Assembly (NCBI RefSeq): GCF_000003605.2 | Contig: NW_003120423.1 | Location: 472,319 to 520,328, forward strand | From: Saccoglossus kowalevskii | Taxonomy: Eukaryota; Hemichordata; Enteropneusta; Harrimaniidae | Reading direction: 5' to 3' | Length of the DNA stretch: 48,010 nt | Shown here: piece after piece, positions 36,001-47,065 of the stretch | Numbering within the stretch: position 1 is the first letter of the stretch | How the letters are laid out: every line of letters starts with the position of its first letter | Position numbers and translations under genes: made by a program | The notes under the pieces: model-generated | What the model was told of the DNA's origin: nothing | The model's database searches: none | The model's input: the letters and a program-made list of their open reading frames with translations, nothing else

Positions 36001-39000
36001 TACCACAAAACAATGTGCCAATGAGAGCGGTTGGGAAGACGCCTCGCTGTCCAGGGAATCCAAATCGCCGACCCCGGCTTTGCGATTAAACTATGTGATT
36101 TATTGTCTCGTTCCGCCTTAAACAAACAGTTTGACAGTTAAGCATCGGTCCCCGAGTAAACTACGGATACGCGCCGTAACCTCTCTATCAATAATGATAA
36201 TGAAACTGGGTGAAAGTATTGCTTTACGGGAACACCACCCAGTGGATGTGTACTCATTCAACCGCAAGGGAACCGTGGGCGATATATCCACTATATATCA
36301 CGTAAGGTGTGGTACACGCCCCCTCGTGGCGGATATCTAGTGTTAGAAATCGATTAAATCATTGAAAAGTCGTTCATCTAGAATATGCTCGCATCCACCC
36401 ATGAAATCACATGTGAATTGGTCGTCAGTTTACCTGACGCGTCATCGCTCTTCTAGAATACCAATTCTTGATTAGAGATCATTAAAAAATACAGTTCCGA
36501 CTTGAATTCTAATTACCTTTTCTATATTTAATTAAGATTAATTTGCAGGGAATATGTCAGTGACAGTGATGCAAACAAAATAGGAGCGGTGAAAATAACT
36601 TCTTTTTTCTTAAAAAATAAAATCCCACAACTCGAAAGATTTCACAGTTTGTAATCAGAAATGACGTCATTCGTCGTGGGTATATTCGTCATCCAGTTGT
36701 ATGTCAATCCAGTGTTGCAAAGGTTAAACGCTAGGGAAAGACGATCACTTTAATTCTCGACTCGCTAGAATAATGTTTATATTAGTAACGCAAACATAGC
36801 AATATATATAATGTATTAAAGTGGTTGCGTGGTTTTATCGTCACTCGTCAGTTCTGGAGTGTAAGTGGAAAGTCGACAAACACCCCTGTCTCTTGGCTCC
36901 AGCTCCCGCCATGCTGTCTCGTTTTTTTAAAAGCGTGTGGCGGTGTTCTAACGCATGGGTTTGATGAAATTTTTTTATTTTTGAGTTGATTTACGCCGAT
37001 CGAAATGAAAGCTGTGAGAACACAGAGCTAGATGAGATCTCACTCTTTTGTTTATCCTACGACGCCGCGTCCCATGGGTCACGTAAGCTTGTTATGCCGA
37101 AAACAGTGATGACAAACTCGACTTCGTTCCTTCGATAAACGCTGTACTTTTCAATGTTGTTAGTGGTATTAAGATTGCTGGGGATAAAAAATAAATACAT
37201 TTTGATTTACAAAATTAAATTTCTAATATATGCATAATAATACCAATCCGTCCACAGACGGAACATACTTGTGTCGCACGATGCAACTAGAACACCACGT
37301 GGACATGGACGTGAACTCAACCAACGAATTCGTCACTATTCTAACCTCGCAAAGGGACGGATTCAATCAACCAAATGCGTACTGTTTTCGACGTGTGGTT
37401 TAAATTCCAAATGAGGGGTGGCGATATTTTTTAGGTTCGCAGTCACTTTGTTCGGTGGATATATACTTTTGGCCTAATTTCGTCGCGAGAAAAGGGTCGA
37501 GTAGGCTGTACCAACTATATATATATATATACCAATATTGCGCATCTAGTATTATTCTATAGGCAATACGAGGTAACTCTTCGCCAAATAGACGGAAGAA
37601 ACCCTTCACTTAATGCGAGAAATGGTCTAAACTGCAAATGATAATTCACACCCTTTCACGCAATTGGCAGCGGAAGGAGACATCGAAACACCCTGCTTTG
37701 GCCGGCGATCGGCATTCACTAACATACCGATACGATATGTCGAAAGGGTTTCCGGCGAAATGTCAGAATATCAGACAGTAAAAAGTTTATATTTCCTAAC
37801 AAGCCTGGGAAAACTGTTAGTTTTATTAGCAATATTAAAGTACTTTCGTGATAGCCACTTAAACAGTTTGCAATTTTAACCAGGTTAATCAGTTCAGTTT
37901 GCCGAGGCGATCGGGGTCAATTTATAGTGGTGTACAGATCCAAGGAGGTTTTAAACAACTTCGAACCGTGCAAGGCGGCAACAAAGTCGGTCTCATGAGA
38001 ATATAATTATGATTAAGAGTTCCCAGTCTGAAGTTGATGCATTTTTTTTGTTTCTGAGATAGAGTATATTAGTAACACAGTCGGCTACTTACGCGTGGTG
38101 TTTCCGACTAAAAAGATAGCACCGCGCGACGGCCAGATCACACACGTGTGTTTACAATATCATTCTACTCGCATATCTGTTGTCAATGCTACGTGAAGAC
38201 CGCGCCGGTCACTCAGACGGTTGTTCTCACGTTACTTTAAGACTCGTCAGATTAGCAGGCATCACCGACACTCTGACTCGTCTTTACTTCGCTTACAAAT
38301 ATCATGCGTGCTCCACCGTAATCGACAAATGCATTGTAATCACACATATGAACTAGCGACATAAACATTCAAATAATAAGACATACCAATCTTTCTTGGA
38401 TTAATTTCAAATTTACAGCTCATTACGAACATTGTTGTATAGCAATGCGATTTCTGTGTATTTTCTCTATGTATACATGTATATCGTTTATTCCAACCAC
38501 AACTATCTGCACTGTAAACCTTTACTTTGTTCATTTATTTTATGTGCCAACGAATTAGCCGAGATGTGATAAAATACGTCAGTGCACATTCTTGGTGAAT
38601 GTTTTGAAATTCCGAATGACAGACGGTAGTATGGGTCGGAAGAATTAAGTATGGTACGAAATAGGTGCGCCCTCGCGAGACTTGCTGTCGTCACATCACG
38701 TGGTTTCGGACGTTATAGAGGAACTGTGACTCCGGGGCACAGCGGAGAGACTTTGTCCAATACGTATTTTCAGAGGGACCTGTCTCATGGATGGTCACAC
38801 ACACTTTTGACAAAGAAATTTCCCGAATATTTAAAACGATAAACTGTCTATTTTAAAAATATCAAGGATTATCCGTGCATCAAAATGTTCTGCATTTTTA
38901 TTTGTTAAGCGCGTCATTCCCTAAAGTCATTACAGACGGTCGTCACGCAGCGCACATTCGAAATTTACTTGGCGTTATAAACTTCAACAACTCGGCGCGA

Positions 39001-40076
39001 CGACTGCGTCGCTTTGATAGGGTCTGACGTATGAACAGTTTGTTATGGACATTGTCATAGACTATGTAAGACGGTGGTAAGGTACTACCTTCCATGTAAC
39101 AACTAACACGTCTTTGATGTTGTATATTGACATACCTAATATGGTTATAATAAGTGTGAGTGTTACATAGAGGACCACATTGAACGATGACGTCACGGTA
39201 CTACCAAGGGTCACAGTGTACCAAATACGCGAGCACTGGAGGATCCAGAAATTCGGTAAGGGTGGATGGGCGCTCCTATTGACGTGGTCGATGTAGACCT
39301 CCGTAGGGCTGGGTTTGTTAATTGATTTGCCAATTTTCTTTTTTTTTGGCGGGCTGAAGGGGGCGCGCCTCTCTCCAAATCCTCGCGTGGAGAGGGACTT
39401 TATTATTATGCACAACCAGCAAAATTCTATGCACACTTGCACGTTTTCGTCGTGACGAAGGTAACTGCCATTAATTATGTATTCCCTTCGGGATTAAATG
39501 GCAGTTAAATGTGCTTAATTTAAAAAATGCGTGAACATTGTTTTCTGGTGTATCTTTGACTACTATTGTGATTGGTTTCGAGCCATTGGTAGTGAGTATT
39601 ATTAAACTATTGCACATAAAAGACGGACATACTAGTTCTCATGACAAGCACAGTTATTGTTTAGTAACAACTTGGCGACATTATTATCGTACTCGTAATA
39701 TTTTAGAAAATCGGTGAAAAGACTTGGCAATATCGACGAGTCATCGTAGAGGGCAGCCGTCATTAGAATTTTTAGCATTTTTTTGTACGGAGAACACGTA
39801 TCTTGTCTTCACATGCTTTCGAACTCACTGTGTTGGTTCATGCGGTTGGTAAACTACAATCATTACAACTTTTGAATAAATTTGCAGCTTTTAGTGTAAT
39901 CTGGGATCATTGGGTTGTTATTTAAAAAAAATAACATGTTTAATTGTCCAATTTGCATAATGACATTATTTTTATAGTATTTTTATGAAGAAAACAAAAA
40001 CAAACATACACGCTCACAGGAGGATTTAAGAAACTTGAAGTTCGTTCTGATCACCGCTATCCCACGAAACATTAGG
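33075..40076. other. Intergenic, no established gene
   Basis: A long stretch with only weak candidates. It holds the short reading frame at 34109, an (AT)n run at 37516-37531, a CRE inside a 12-bp palindrome AATGACGTCATT at 36660-36671, another CRE at 39188-39195, and ACACACGTGTGT at 38140-38151. Minus-strand sequence around 39240-39400 (GGATCCAG..., GGGGGCGCGCC) resembles dispersed-repeat debris. Confidence 0.55.
34109..34222 (+). CDS. Short coding-like frame or first exon (37 codons), unverified
   Basis: Opens at GTCGCCATGC, a fair start context, and reads MPTGESEAIDPEQN..., ending K-TAA. Composition is more G+C-rich and codon-like than its surroundings. The last codons overlap a good donor (CCAA then GTAAAT at 34219), so it could equally be a first coding exon of a spliced gene whose other exons I cannot identify. 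No domain is recognised. Confidence 0.22.
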   Translation: MPTGESEAIDPEQNTIFRDLVTDKNTKRPCNHIFHTK

Positions 40077-40151
40077 CCAATGAGGGCACAGACTGTGCAC
40101 ATGCGCATTTTAACCAATATGGCAGCTCCGTGTGAGAATTTTACTTCCGGG
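40077..40151 (+). promoter_or_regulatory. Candidate housekeeping-type promoter upstream of AASDHPPT
   Basis: Within 75 bp lie CCAAT (40077-40081), an NRF1-like ATGCGCAT (40101-40108), a second CCAAT (40114-40118), a YY1-like CAATATGGCAGC (40116-40127) and an ETS/GABP site ACTTCCGGG (40143-40151). Such clusters mark TATA-less promoters of housekeeping genes. That it drives AASDHPPT is inferred from position and strand. Confidence 0.5.
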
Positions 40152-40168
40152 TTCGTGTCCCGAAAGCT
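40119..40168 (+). CDS. Possible 5' coding exon of AASDHPPT
   Basis: The ATG inside the YY1-like motif opens MAAPCENFTSGFVSRK (16 codons plus two bases) and is followed by a donor-like GTGAGG at 40169. A possible acceptor ATTTAG at 41266-41271 would join it in phase to LQFCTFT and then the ATG at 41291, extending the protein by 23 residues. Human AASDHPPT also has residues (13) before the equivalent Met, but they do not align convincingly beyond a shared Phe-Cys. The acceptor has a poor pyrimidine tract. Confidence 0.35.
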
Positions 40169-41290
40169 GTGAGGGAGCAAATTTTGAATTACTTACTTAT
40201 GTGATTTAACTGAAAATGTTGAAGTAAACATTGTATTCTAGATAGCCTGTGTCAACATTGATGATTCACGCTGGCTGACGATCTAGCACTACATCATGTT
40301 CTCTAGTGAATTATAAGAACTATATGTAAGTCTCATGCCCTTTGGTTATCCATTCTTGTTTTATTTTACCTCCATCCTTACATTGTATGTAACATCGTGG
40401 GCGTTTCGACACCTCGTGATGATGCTGATGATGCTGATGGACCTCTGCCGTGGTTTCACCACCATGATTTCGCGGCCCCAGGTTTGCGACTATCAAGCCT
40501 GAGATATTATTCAGGTCGTCGTGGAGGGATACAAGGCATCTTGCCCCCGAAATGGAGATTATCTCAAATTCACCAGATCGGGAGACATATTTAGGTTTCG
40601 ATGGTGGGTGGGTACCCCCATCCCCCACAAAAGAATTAACCGCTGTGGGTTTTTTTTTTCCATGCAATGAAAAATAGCTTAAACTCTCCTTTGACTTTTT
40701 CCAATATTAACTTTAATTTGTTCACACATAGAACATATATTTTTCAAAAATAAAGCACTATATTGAACACTAATTGATAGAAATCGTCTAATTTGAAGAT
40801 AATGTTTATTTCTGTGAAAAGTGTATTGCTGTCAACCTCTATGGATACGTATGCGCTCATTCACTTTCACGAAAGGAACAAAATAGAGCACATAAAATTA
40901 ATAATTACAGTTGTAAAGTAATAAATTTTGTTAACCCATCGAACAACCCAGCAAAACGGTACATGTTTAGGTGTTACCCAAAATAGGGTTTTCTTCACTA
41001 TAGTTTTGAGGTGTCAGTATTTTTTTTCTCAGGTGGATGTTAGATGTAAAAATGTTTTTATTTTGTATTGTTTCATCAAAAATGTGACAGCTTTTAAAAA
41101 TAGGATTATCATCTATTTATCTTCTTAGCTAAATATGTATGTTAATATGTCCCATCCTTTGTTTATATACATGTGTATATAAAGTGCTCTTTTTCTATAA
41201 TCAATAGGTTAAATCTTGATATTTTTGATAGATTTTATGATTTTTACTATCAACCATCTTCTATAATTTAGACAGTTTTGTACATTCACA
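40169..41290 (+). other. Possible first intron or 5' flank of AASDHPPT
   Basis: No gene recognised. A repeated GATGCT/GATGAT tract at about 40417-40440 makes open frames on both strands (40397-40594 plus, 40320-40667 minus) that I do not accept. An in-frame TAA lies 21 bases before the ATG at 41291, so the coding sequence cannot extend further left without splicing. Confidence 0.5.
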
Positions 41291-41434
41291 ATGGAGAGTG
41301 TTCGTTTGGCGTTCAAGTTCGGTTGTTGGAAACCGTCAAGATCTGAATGGTTGTTAGCGGCACAGTGCATCCAGTCAGAAGAAAAGGAAAGAATTGGTAA
41401 ATTTGTTTTTACAAAAGATGGCAAAGCAGCAATG
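41291..41434 (+). CDS. AASDHPPT: AASDHPPT exon 1 (48 codons)
   Basis: Begins MESVRLAFKFGCWKPS, aligning with an internal Met of the human protein (MEGVRWAF), and includes EEKERIGKFVF. Ends after KAAM at donor GTTAGT, phase 0. Confidence 0.93.
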
Positions 41435-44400
41435 GTTAGTGAATGTACAATGTTGTAAAATGTCTTCAAAGGCAACTTTTGTCACCATAATGTGTGTCAG
41501 TTAAAAATACTAGTATTCATGTTTCTAGGCACCGTGTGTGTCAGTTAAAAATACTAGTATTCATGTTTCTAGGCACCGCGTGTGTCAGTTAAAAATACTA
41601 GTATTCATGTTTCTAGGCACCGCGTGTGTCAGTTAAAAATACTAGTATTCATGTTTCTAGGCACCGTGTGTGTCAGTTAAAAATACTAGTATTTATGTTT
41701 CTAGGCACCGCGTGTGTCAGTTAAAAATACTAGTATTCATGTTTCTAGGCACCGTGTGTGTCAGTTAAAAATACTAGTATTCATGTTTCTAGGCACCGTG
41801 TGTGTCAGTTAAAAATACTAGTATTTATGTTTCTGGGCACTGTGTGCGTTGGTTAAAAAAATTAGTATTCATGTTTCTGGGCACCGTGTGTGTCAGTTAA
41901 AAAAAGTAGTATTCATGTTTCTGGGCACAATGTGCGTCAGTCAAAATACTAATAATCATGTTACCAAGTAATCATGTTTCTGGGTAACAGATTTTAGAAC
42001 AAATTTACAACAAAAAAAGATAATCAAATTTTCATGAAAATTATTTAAAAAAACAACTCTAGCTTACAACCATTTAACCAGAAATGTCTTAATTTTGTCT
42101 GGACCGAAGTACACTTTTTAATCACTATGTGTGTTTCACCTCAAGCCTCTTTGAGTATTCGCAGACTATGATTTATGAAACTTGTCATGTTATATTATCC
42201 TTGTATGTTTAAGACACCTTGTCACATTGCCAAATTATTGTTGTCATACTTCCAAGTTTGTCTGCGGTTGTAATTACAAGATGGAAATGAAGATAAAACT
42301 GAAATTATACAACTTGCATTTTTCTATAATTATTATATTTAAGACGAATTTGCAGTTAAGTACATTATTTATGACCATATACTATGCATTACGTAATTAA
42401 ATGCCCAATTCTGAATACTCAGCAACTATATCAGTATGGCAATGCATACTGTGTGCAAAATTCAGACCAATTTGATGACATGTAAACCAAGACAAGAGCT
42501 GCTTACAACAGTTAGTCTTGCAGGGAAATCATTTTTATTGTTCAAAGGTGTCAATAAACTGTAGACTGTAAGCCCTGGAAAGTCATGATTTTACTGCCAA
42601 AATTGTGGAGTATCATTTTCATATTTTTATGAATTTTTTTTCTGTTAAAATTGGGCTAATTTGACATAATTTCTTGTCAGTTACAGATTTTAATTAAAGG
42701 TCAAATGCTGGGCTTGAATTTCACAGTGGTTATGGAGGCAGTTGCCTCAATGCCCATGAAAGATTGCTCTAGTGTCCTTCGAAAAATACAGATTTTCTCC
42801 ATACTGTTCCTAAACACTAATTTGCTCTGTGATCAAGTTTTGCCTTGTAATTGGGTACCCACTCAAATCTCAAGTTCAGGCTCTGTAAACGTAAAAGACA
42901 GCATATGTAGAAGTAACCGAAAAGTTTTCTTGAATGCCCTAAAATTATGAAATGTCAAAAATTGATATTTGTGAAAATAAAACGTTTCACAGCACTTTCA
43001 CTACTCAGGTGAGTTTTCAATATGTGATTTATATATTGCCCTCTAATGGTATTCGTTTTTTTTTTACAGGCAGGCAGGTTATTGCTACGAAAAGTTGTGA
43101 GCGACACCTTACAGATTCCGTGGAATGAGGTCAAATTAGCCAGAACTGATAAAGGAAAACCATTCCTTTTAAACACAGTTCCAAAACACTTGCCAAATTT
43201 CAATTTCAATGTCTCCCATCAAGGTGACTATTCTGTGATTGCAGCGGAACCCGCACTACAGGTTGGGGTAGATGTAATGAAAGTAGAACAGCCAAGTAAG
43301 TTTTTTTGTTTTTTTGTTTGATTCCATTAGTGGAGGAGGATGAAACCCGCTGGACGTGAATTTGTTCCTGATGCGTATAGCTTAATATTGTGGATATGAT
43401 AGAAAAGCATTAATATAATATTTTCTATTTGCTTAGGAAGACAGGTAATTTGAATTTGCTGCATATTTATTTGAGCATTTGTATTATTAGTAGGAAGCTA
43501 TTAGCAGTAGTCTATTTGCAGAAATCTATAAGCAGGGGTCTGTTAGCTAAATCTATAAGCAGGAAGTTATTAGCAGGGATCTGTTAGCTAAATCTATAAG
43601 CAGGAAGTTATTAGCAGGGATCTGTTAGCTAAATCCATAAGCAGGAAGTTATTAGCAGGGATCTGTTAGCTAAATCTATAAGCAGGAAGTTATTAGCAGG
43701 GATCTGTTAGCTAAATCTATAAGCAGGAAGTTATTAGCAGGGATCTGTTAGCTAAATCTATAAGCAGGAAGTTATTAGCAGGGATCTGTTAGCTAAATCC
43801 ATAAGCAGGAAGTTATTAGTAGGGATCTGTTAGCTAAATCTATAAGCAGGAAGTTATTAGCAGGGATCTGTTAGCTAAATCTATAAGCAGGAAGTTATTA
43901 GCAGGGATCTGTTAGCTAAATCTATAAGCAGGAAGTTATTAGCAGGGATCTGTTAGCTAAATCTATAAGCAGGAAGTTATTAGCAGGGATCTGTTAGCTA
44001 AATCTATAAGCAGGAAGTTATTAGCAGGGATCTGTTAGCTAAATCTATAAGCAGGAAGTTATTAGCAGGGATCTGTTAGCTAAATCTATAAGCAGGAAGT
44101 TATTAGCAGGGATCTGTTAGCTAAATCTATAAGCAGGAAGTTATTAGCAGGGATCTGTTAGCTAAATCTATAAGCAGGACTCTGTTAGCTAAATCTATAA
44201 GCAGGAAGTTATTAGCAGGGCTCTGTTAGCTAAATCTATATGCAGGAAGTTATTAGCAGGGATCTGTTAGCTAAATCTATAAGCAGGAAGTTATTAGCAG
44301 GGAGCTATTAGCTAAATCTATAAGCAGGAAGTTATTAGCAGGGAGCTATTAGCTAAATCTATAAGCAGGAAGTTATTAGCAGGGATCTGTTAGCTAAATC

Positions 44401-47065
44401 TATAAGCAGGAAGTTATTAGCAGGGATCTGTTAGCTAAATCTATAAGCAGGAAGTTATTAGTAGGGATCTGTTAGCTAAATCTATAAGCATGGAGCTATT
44501 AGCAAGAAGCTATTATCACGGGTCTGTTAGCATAAATCACAAGCAGTAAGCTATTAGCAGGAAGCTATTGGCTGAAAGCTTATAATATTTATTATTATTA
44601 CCATGCAGCCATACATTCAAATGTTAACTTTTTGTTTATTGATACACATTCATTTCAGAAACCAAAACAACAATCTTGATACACAATGTGTTCTGCATTT
44701 TCAGATCGGACAAATGTGCCTGATTTCTTCCATACCATGAGAAAACAGTTTACTGAACACGAGTGGAAAACCATTAAGAGACCAAGAACTGAATGGAAAC
44801 AACTTGAAATGTTTTACAGGCATTGGGTGAGTAACCATAGTTACACATGCAAAGACACTTTCTTTTCTGAAACTATTGGAGCATTAACTTGGATGTTTTG
44901 TATTGTAGAAACGTTCTGGGTTGTCTGTGTTTTCTGGTGCAAACGTAACTGACTGTTTCTTGTACATGCTGACTGTAGGAACACTTGTCATACACACATG
45001 TACCAAGGCGATGCTTTGTGTCTTTGTTTACACCCTGCACAGTAGTGTGTGGAAGTAGAAAGTGATGCCACTGAGATGCTGTGTTAGCAGTTACCATCAG
45101 CTCATTGATATTCAAGCAAGGGATGCAGTGTTAACAGTTACTATTCGCTTATTAATATGCAAGCAGGAGATGCAATGTTAGTAATGACCATTAGCTCATT
45201 AATATGCAATCAGATGATGCAGTGTTAGCAGTTACAATTAGCTCATTATATGCAAACAGAAGATGTAATGTTAACAGTTACTATTAGCTCATTAACATGC
45301 AAGCAGGAGGTGCAATGTTAGCAATAACCATCAGCTCATTAATATGAAAGTGGTAGATGCAGTGTTAACAGTTATTATTAGCTCATTAATATGCAAGCTG
45401 GAGATGCAGTATTAACAATTACTATTAGCTCATTAATATGCAAGCAGGAGATGCAGTGTTAACAGTTAGCTTATTAATATGCAAGCAGGAGATGCAGTGT
45501 TGGCAGTTACCATTAGCTCATTATTATGCAAGCAGGATATGCAGTGTTAGCAGTTACCATTAGCTCATTAGTATGCAAGCAGGAGATGCAGTGTTGGCTG
45601 TTACCGTTAGCTCATTAATATGCAAGCAGGAGATGCAGTGTTAACAGTTACTATTAGCTCGTTAATATGCAAGCAGGAGATGCAGTGTTGGCAGTTACCA
45701 TTAGCTCATTAATATGCAAGCAGGAGATGCAGTGTTGACAGTTACCATTAGCTCATTAATATGCAAGCAGGAGATGCAGTGTTGGCAGTTACCATTAGCT
45801 CATTAATATGCAAGCAGGAGATGCAGTGTTGGCAGTTACCTTTACCTCATTAATATGCAAGCAGCAGATGCAGTTTTAGCAGTTACTCTTAGCTCATTAA
45901 TATGCAAGCAGCAGATGCAGTTTTAGCAGTTACTCTTAGCTCATTAATATGCAATCAGAAGATGCAGTGTTAGCAGTTACCATTAGCTCATTAATATGCA
46001 ATCAGGAGATGCAGTGCTAGCAATTATCATTAGCTCATTAATATGCAAGCAGGAGATGCAGTGTTACCAGTTACCATTAGCTTAATAATATGAAAGCAGG
46101 GGATGCAGTGTAATGTCAGTAATGTCACTCGTCATTTCTCATCAGTATTCTTATATCTCACTTAGCTGGCTACAAGTTATACTACAGTGCTGGTGTTCAA
46201 GGTGATATTCGTGTTACATATGCATTTCTAAATTACCAGTAACCCAGAAAGAAGGGCAGACTGCAAAATCTTTTTCACTGAACATCAGTGAAGTCACAGT
46301 AACCCCAAATTGACATATTTTGACCATTCACATATCTCTAACATGTGCTTTCAATAAAGCAAATACAGTATACAGTTTATGAAAACGCAAATGAACAAAT
46401 TCAACCATTGCACAGAATGACACAAAGTATTTACTAGACCAAATGTAATTTATAATTTCCATGGTAACTGCATACTGTGGAATACTTTATTTTCGCTGAA
46501 ATTAATTTTCCCTGAAAAGACTTTTTGAGCGTTTTGTATGGAATTTATTTTCACTGATTTTTGATGAGTTTAATGTGAAATATAGGAAAAAAAGTATATT
46601 CACTGGATTTTATTTTCAGGGAATCATCCGTTCAGCGAAAATAAATTCCAAGCGAAAATAAAGTATTCTACAGTACTTTATATTTTGCATGCTATTTTTG
46701 GCAAAATAAGTTATTTTTTTTTTCAAATATATAGCTATAAAATAGTATTTTTATGATGTCCGGGACCAGAATATGTACCCTCTTTTATCATTTAGGCTTA
46801 TTCATTTTTTTTTTCTGTTATCCAGTGTCTGAAGGAAAGCTACATTAAGGCCATTGGGATTGGGTTGGGATATGACCTACTGAGGTTAGAATTTCACCTT
46901 CAAACCGAAGAACTTGGGGTAAATGTGACCAGTCATGATACTGCTGTGTACGTAGATGGTGCATTCGACCACAATTGGCATTTCCAAGAGACCAAGCTTG
47001 ATGACAAGCATTGCGTTGCCGTGGCGTTACAGAATACACTGTCGCCATGTAAGGATAACCATCAG
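41291..47065 (+). CDS. AASDHPPT: L-aminoadipate-semialdehyde dehydrogenase-phosphopantetheinyl transferase (3' end outside window)
   Basis: A Sfp-type enzyme that moves the 4'-phosphopantetheine arm of coenzyme A to a conserved Ser of acyl-carrier-type proteins (fatty acid synthase, the mitochondrial carrier, AASDH). Four exons (41291-41434, 43070-43295, 44705-44826, 46826-47065) give 244 residues in continuous phase. The match to the human protein is colinear and appears gapless over the catalytic core. Coenzyme A contacts Arg34, Arg73 and His98 (in FNFNVSHQGDYS) and Mg2+ ligands Asp116 (VGVDVMK) and Glu168 with Lys172 (LKESYIKAIG) are all present; they match human Arg47, Arg86, His111, Asp129, Glu181 and Lys185. 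About 50 C-terminal residues should lie beyond a GTAAGA donor at 47066. No defect is seen. Confidence 0.95.
41491..41987 (+). repeat. 44-bp minisatellite in AASDHPPT intron 1
   Basis: Ten copies plus a decayed eleventh of a unit running TGTGTGTCAGTTAAAAATAC, TAGTATTCATGTTTCTAGGC, ACCG. Early copies are nearly identical and the last four increasingly diverged. Each good unit contains the perfect palindrome ATACTAGTAT. Confidence 0.95.
41988..43069 (+). other. AASDHPPT: Rest of AASDHPPT intron 1
   Basis: Nothing beyond A+T-rich intronic sequence and the splice acceptor tract. An open frame at 42705-42950 has no recognised domain. Confidence 0.7.
43070..43295 (+). CDS. AASDHPPT: AASDHPPT exon 2
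   Basis: A T-rich tract and TTTACAG precede AGRLLLRKVV. The exon holds GKPFLL, the NFNFNVSHQGDYSVIAAEP motif and the metal-binding VGVDVMK. It ends at ..CCAA then GTAAGT, one base into a codon. Confidence 0.95.
43488..44580 (+). repeat. 41-bp minisatellite in AASDHPPT intron 2
   Basis: About 26 copies of TTAGCTAAATCTATAAGCAG plus GAAGTTATTAGCAGGGATCTG. Central copies are almost identical; edges are more diverged (for example AGCAGGAAGCTATTAGCAG). One unit near 44170-44190 is internally deleted. The two unit halves share AGCAGG and TTAGC words, so the unit may itself have arisen from a repeat of about 20 bp. Confidence 0.97.
44705..44826 (+). CDS. AASDHPPT: AASDHPPT exon 3
   Basis: Acceptor CATTTTCAG; reads RTNVPDFFHTMRKQFT then KQLEMFYRHW; donor GTGAGT. 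At 122 bp it is an island between two minisatellites: the left array ends about 125 bp before it and the right array starts about 250 bp after it. Confidence 0.93.
45073..46112 (+). repeat. 47-bp minisatellite in AASDHPPT intron 3
   Basis: About 22 copies of GCAGTTACCATTAGCTCATT plus AATATGCAAGCAGGAGATGC plus AGTGTTA/G. Copies are more diverged from each other than in the intron 2 array, suggesting greater age or less recent homogenisation. Confidence 0.96.
46473..46675. mobile_element. MITE with TA target duplication in AASDHPPT intron 3
   Basis: Left end TA then CTGTGGAATACTTTATTTTC; right end is the inverse, GAAAATAAAGTATTCTACAG then TA, with one mismatch over about 23 bp. Subterminal copies of AATTTATTTTC(G/A)CTGA are also inverted. 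The TA flanks and about 200-bp size fit a non-autonomous Tc1/mariner-type element. Confidence 0.75.
46826..47065 (+). CDS. AASDHPPT: AASDHPPT exon 4 (80 codons)
   Basis: Acceptor TTATCCAG; begins CLKESYIKAIGIGLGYD, the second Sfp-family motif, and runs to NTLSPCKDNHQ before donor GTAAGA. The last exon or exons are outside the window. Confidence 0.94.

Noticed and set aside
39062-39442. A 126-codon minus-strand frame
   Set aside because: It includes a poly-Lys stretch from an A/T run and repeat-like GGATCCAG and GGGCGCGCC sequence; more likely dispersed-repeat debris.
40320-40667. A 115-codon minus-strand frame with a His/Gln-rich stretch
   Set aside because: The biased stretch comes from a GATGCT/GATGAT simple repeat and the opposite strand is open too; no domain or splice evidence.
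43488-44580. CRISPR-like regular repeats
   Set aside because: The 41-bp units are contiguous with no unique spacers and lie in an intron of an animal gene, so this is a minisatellite.
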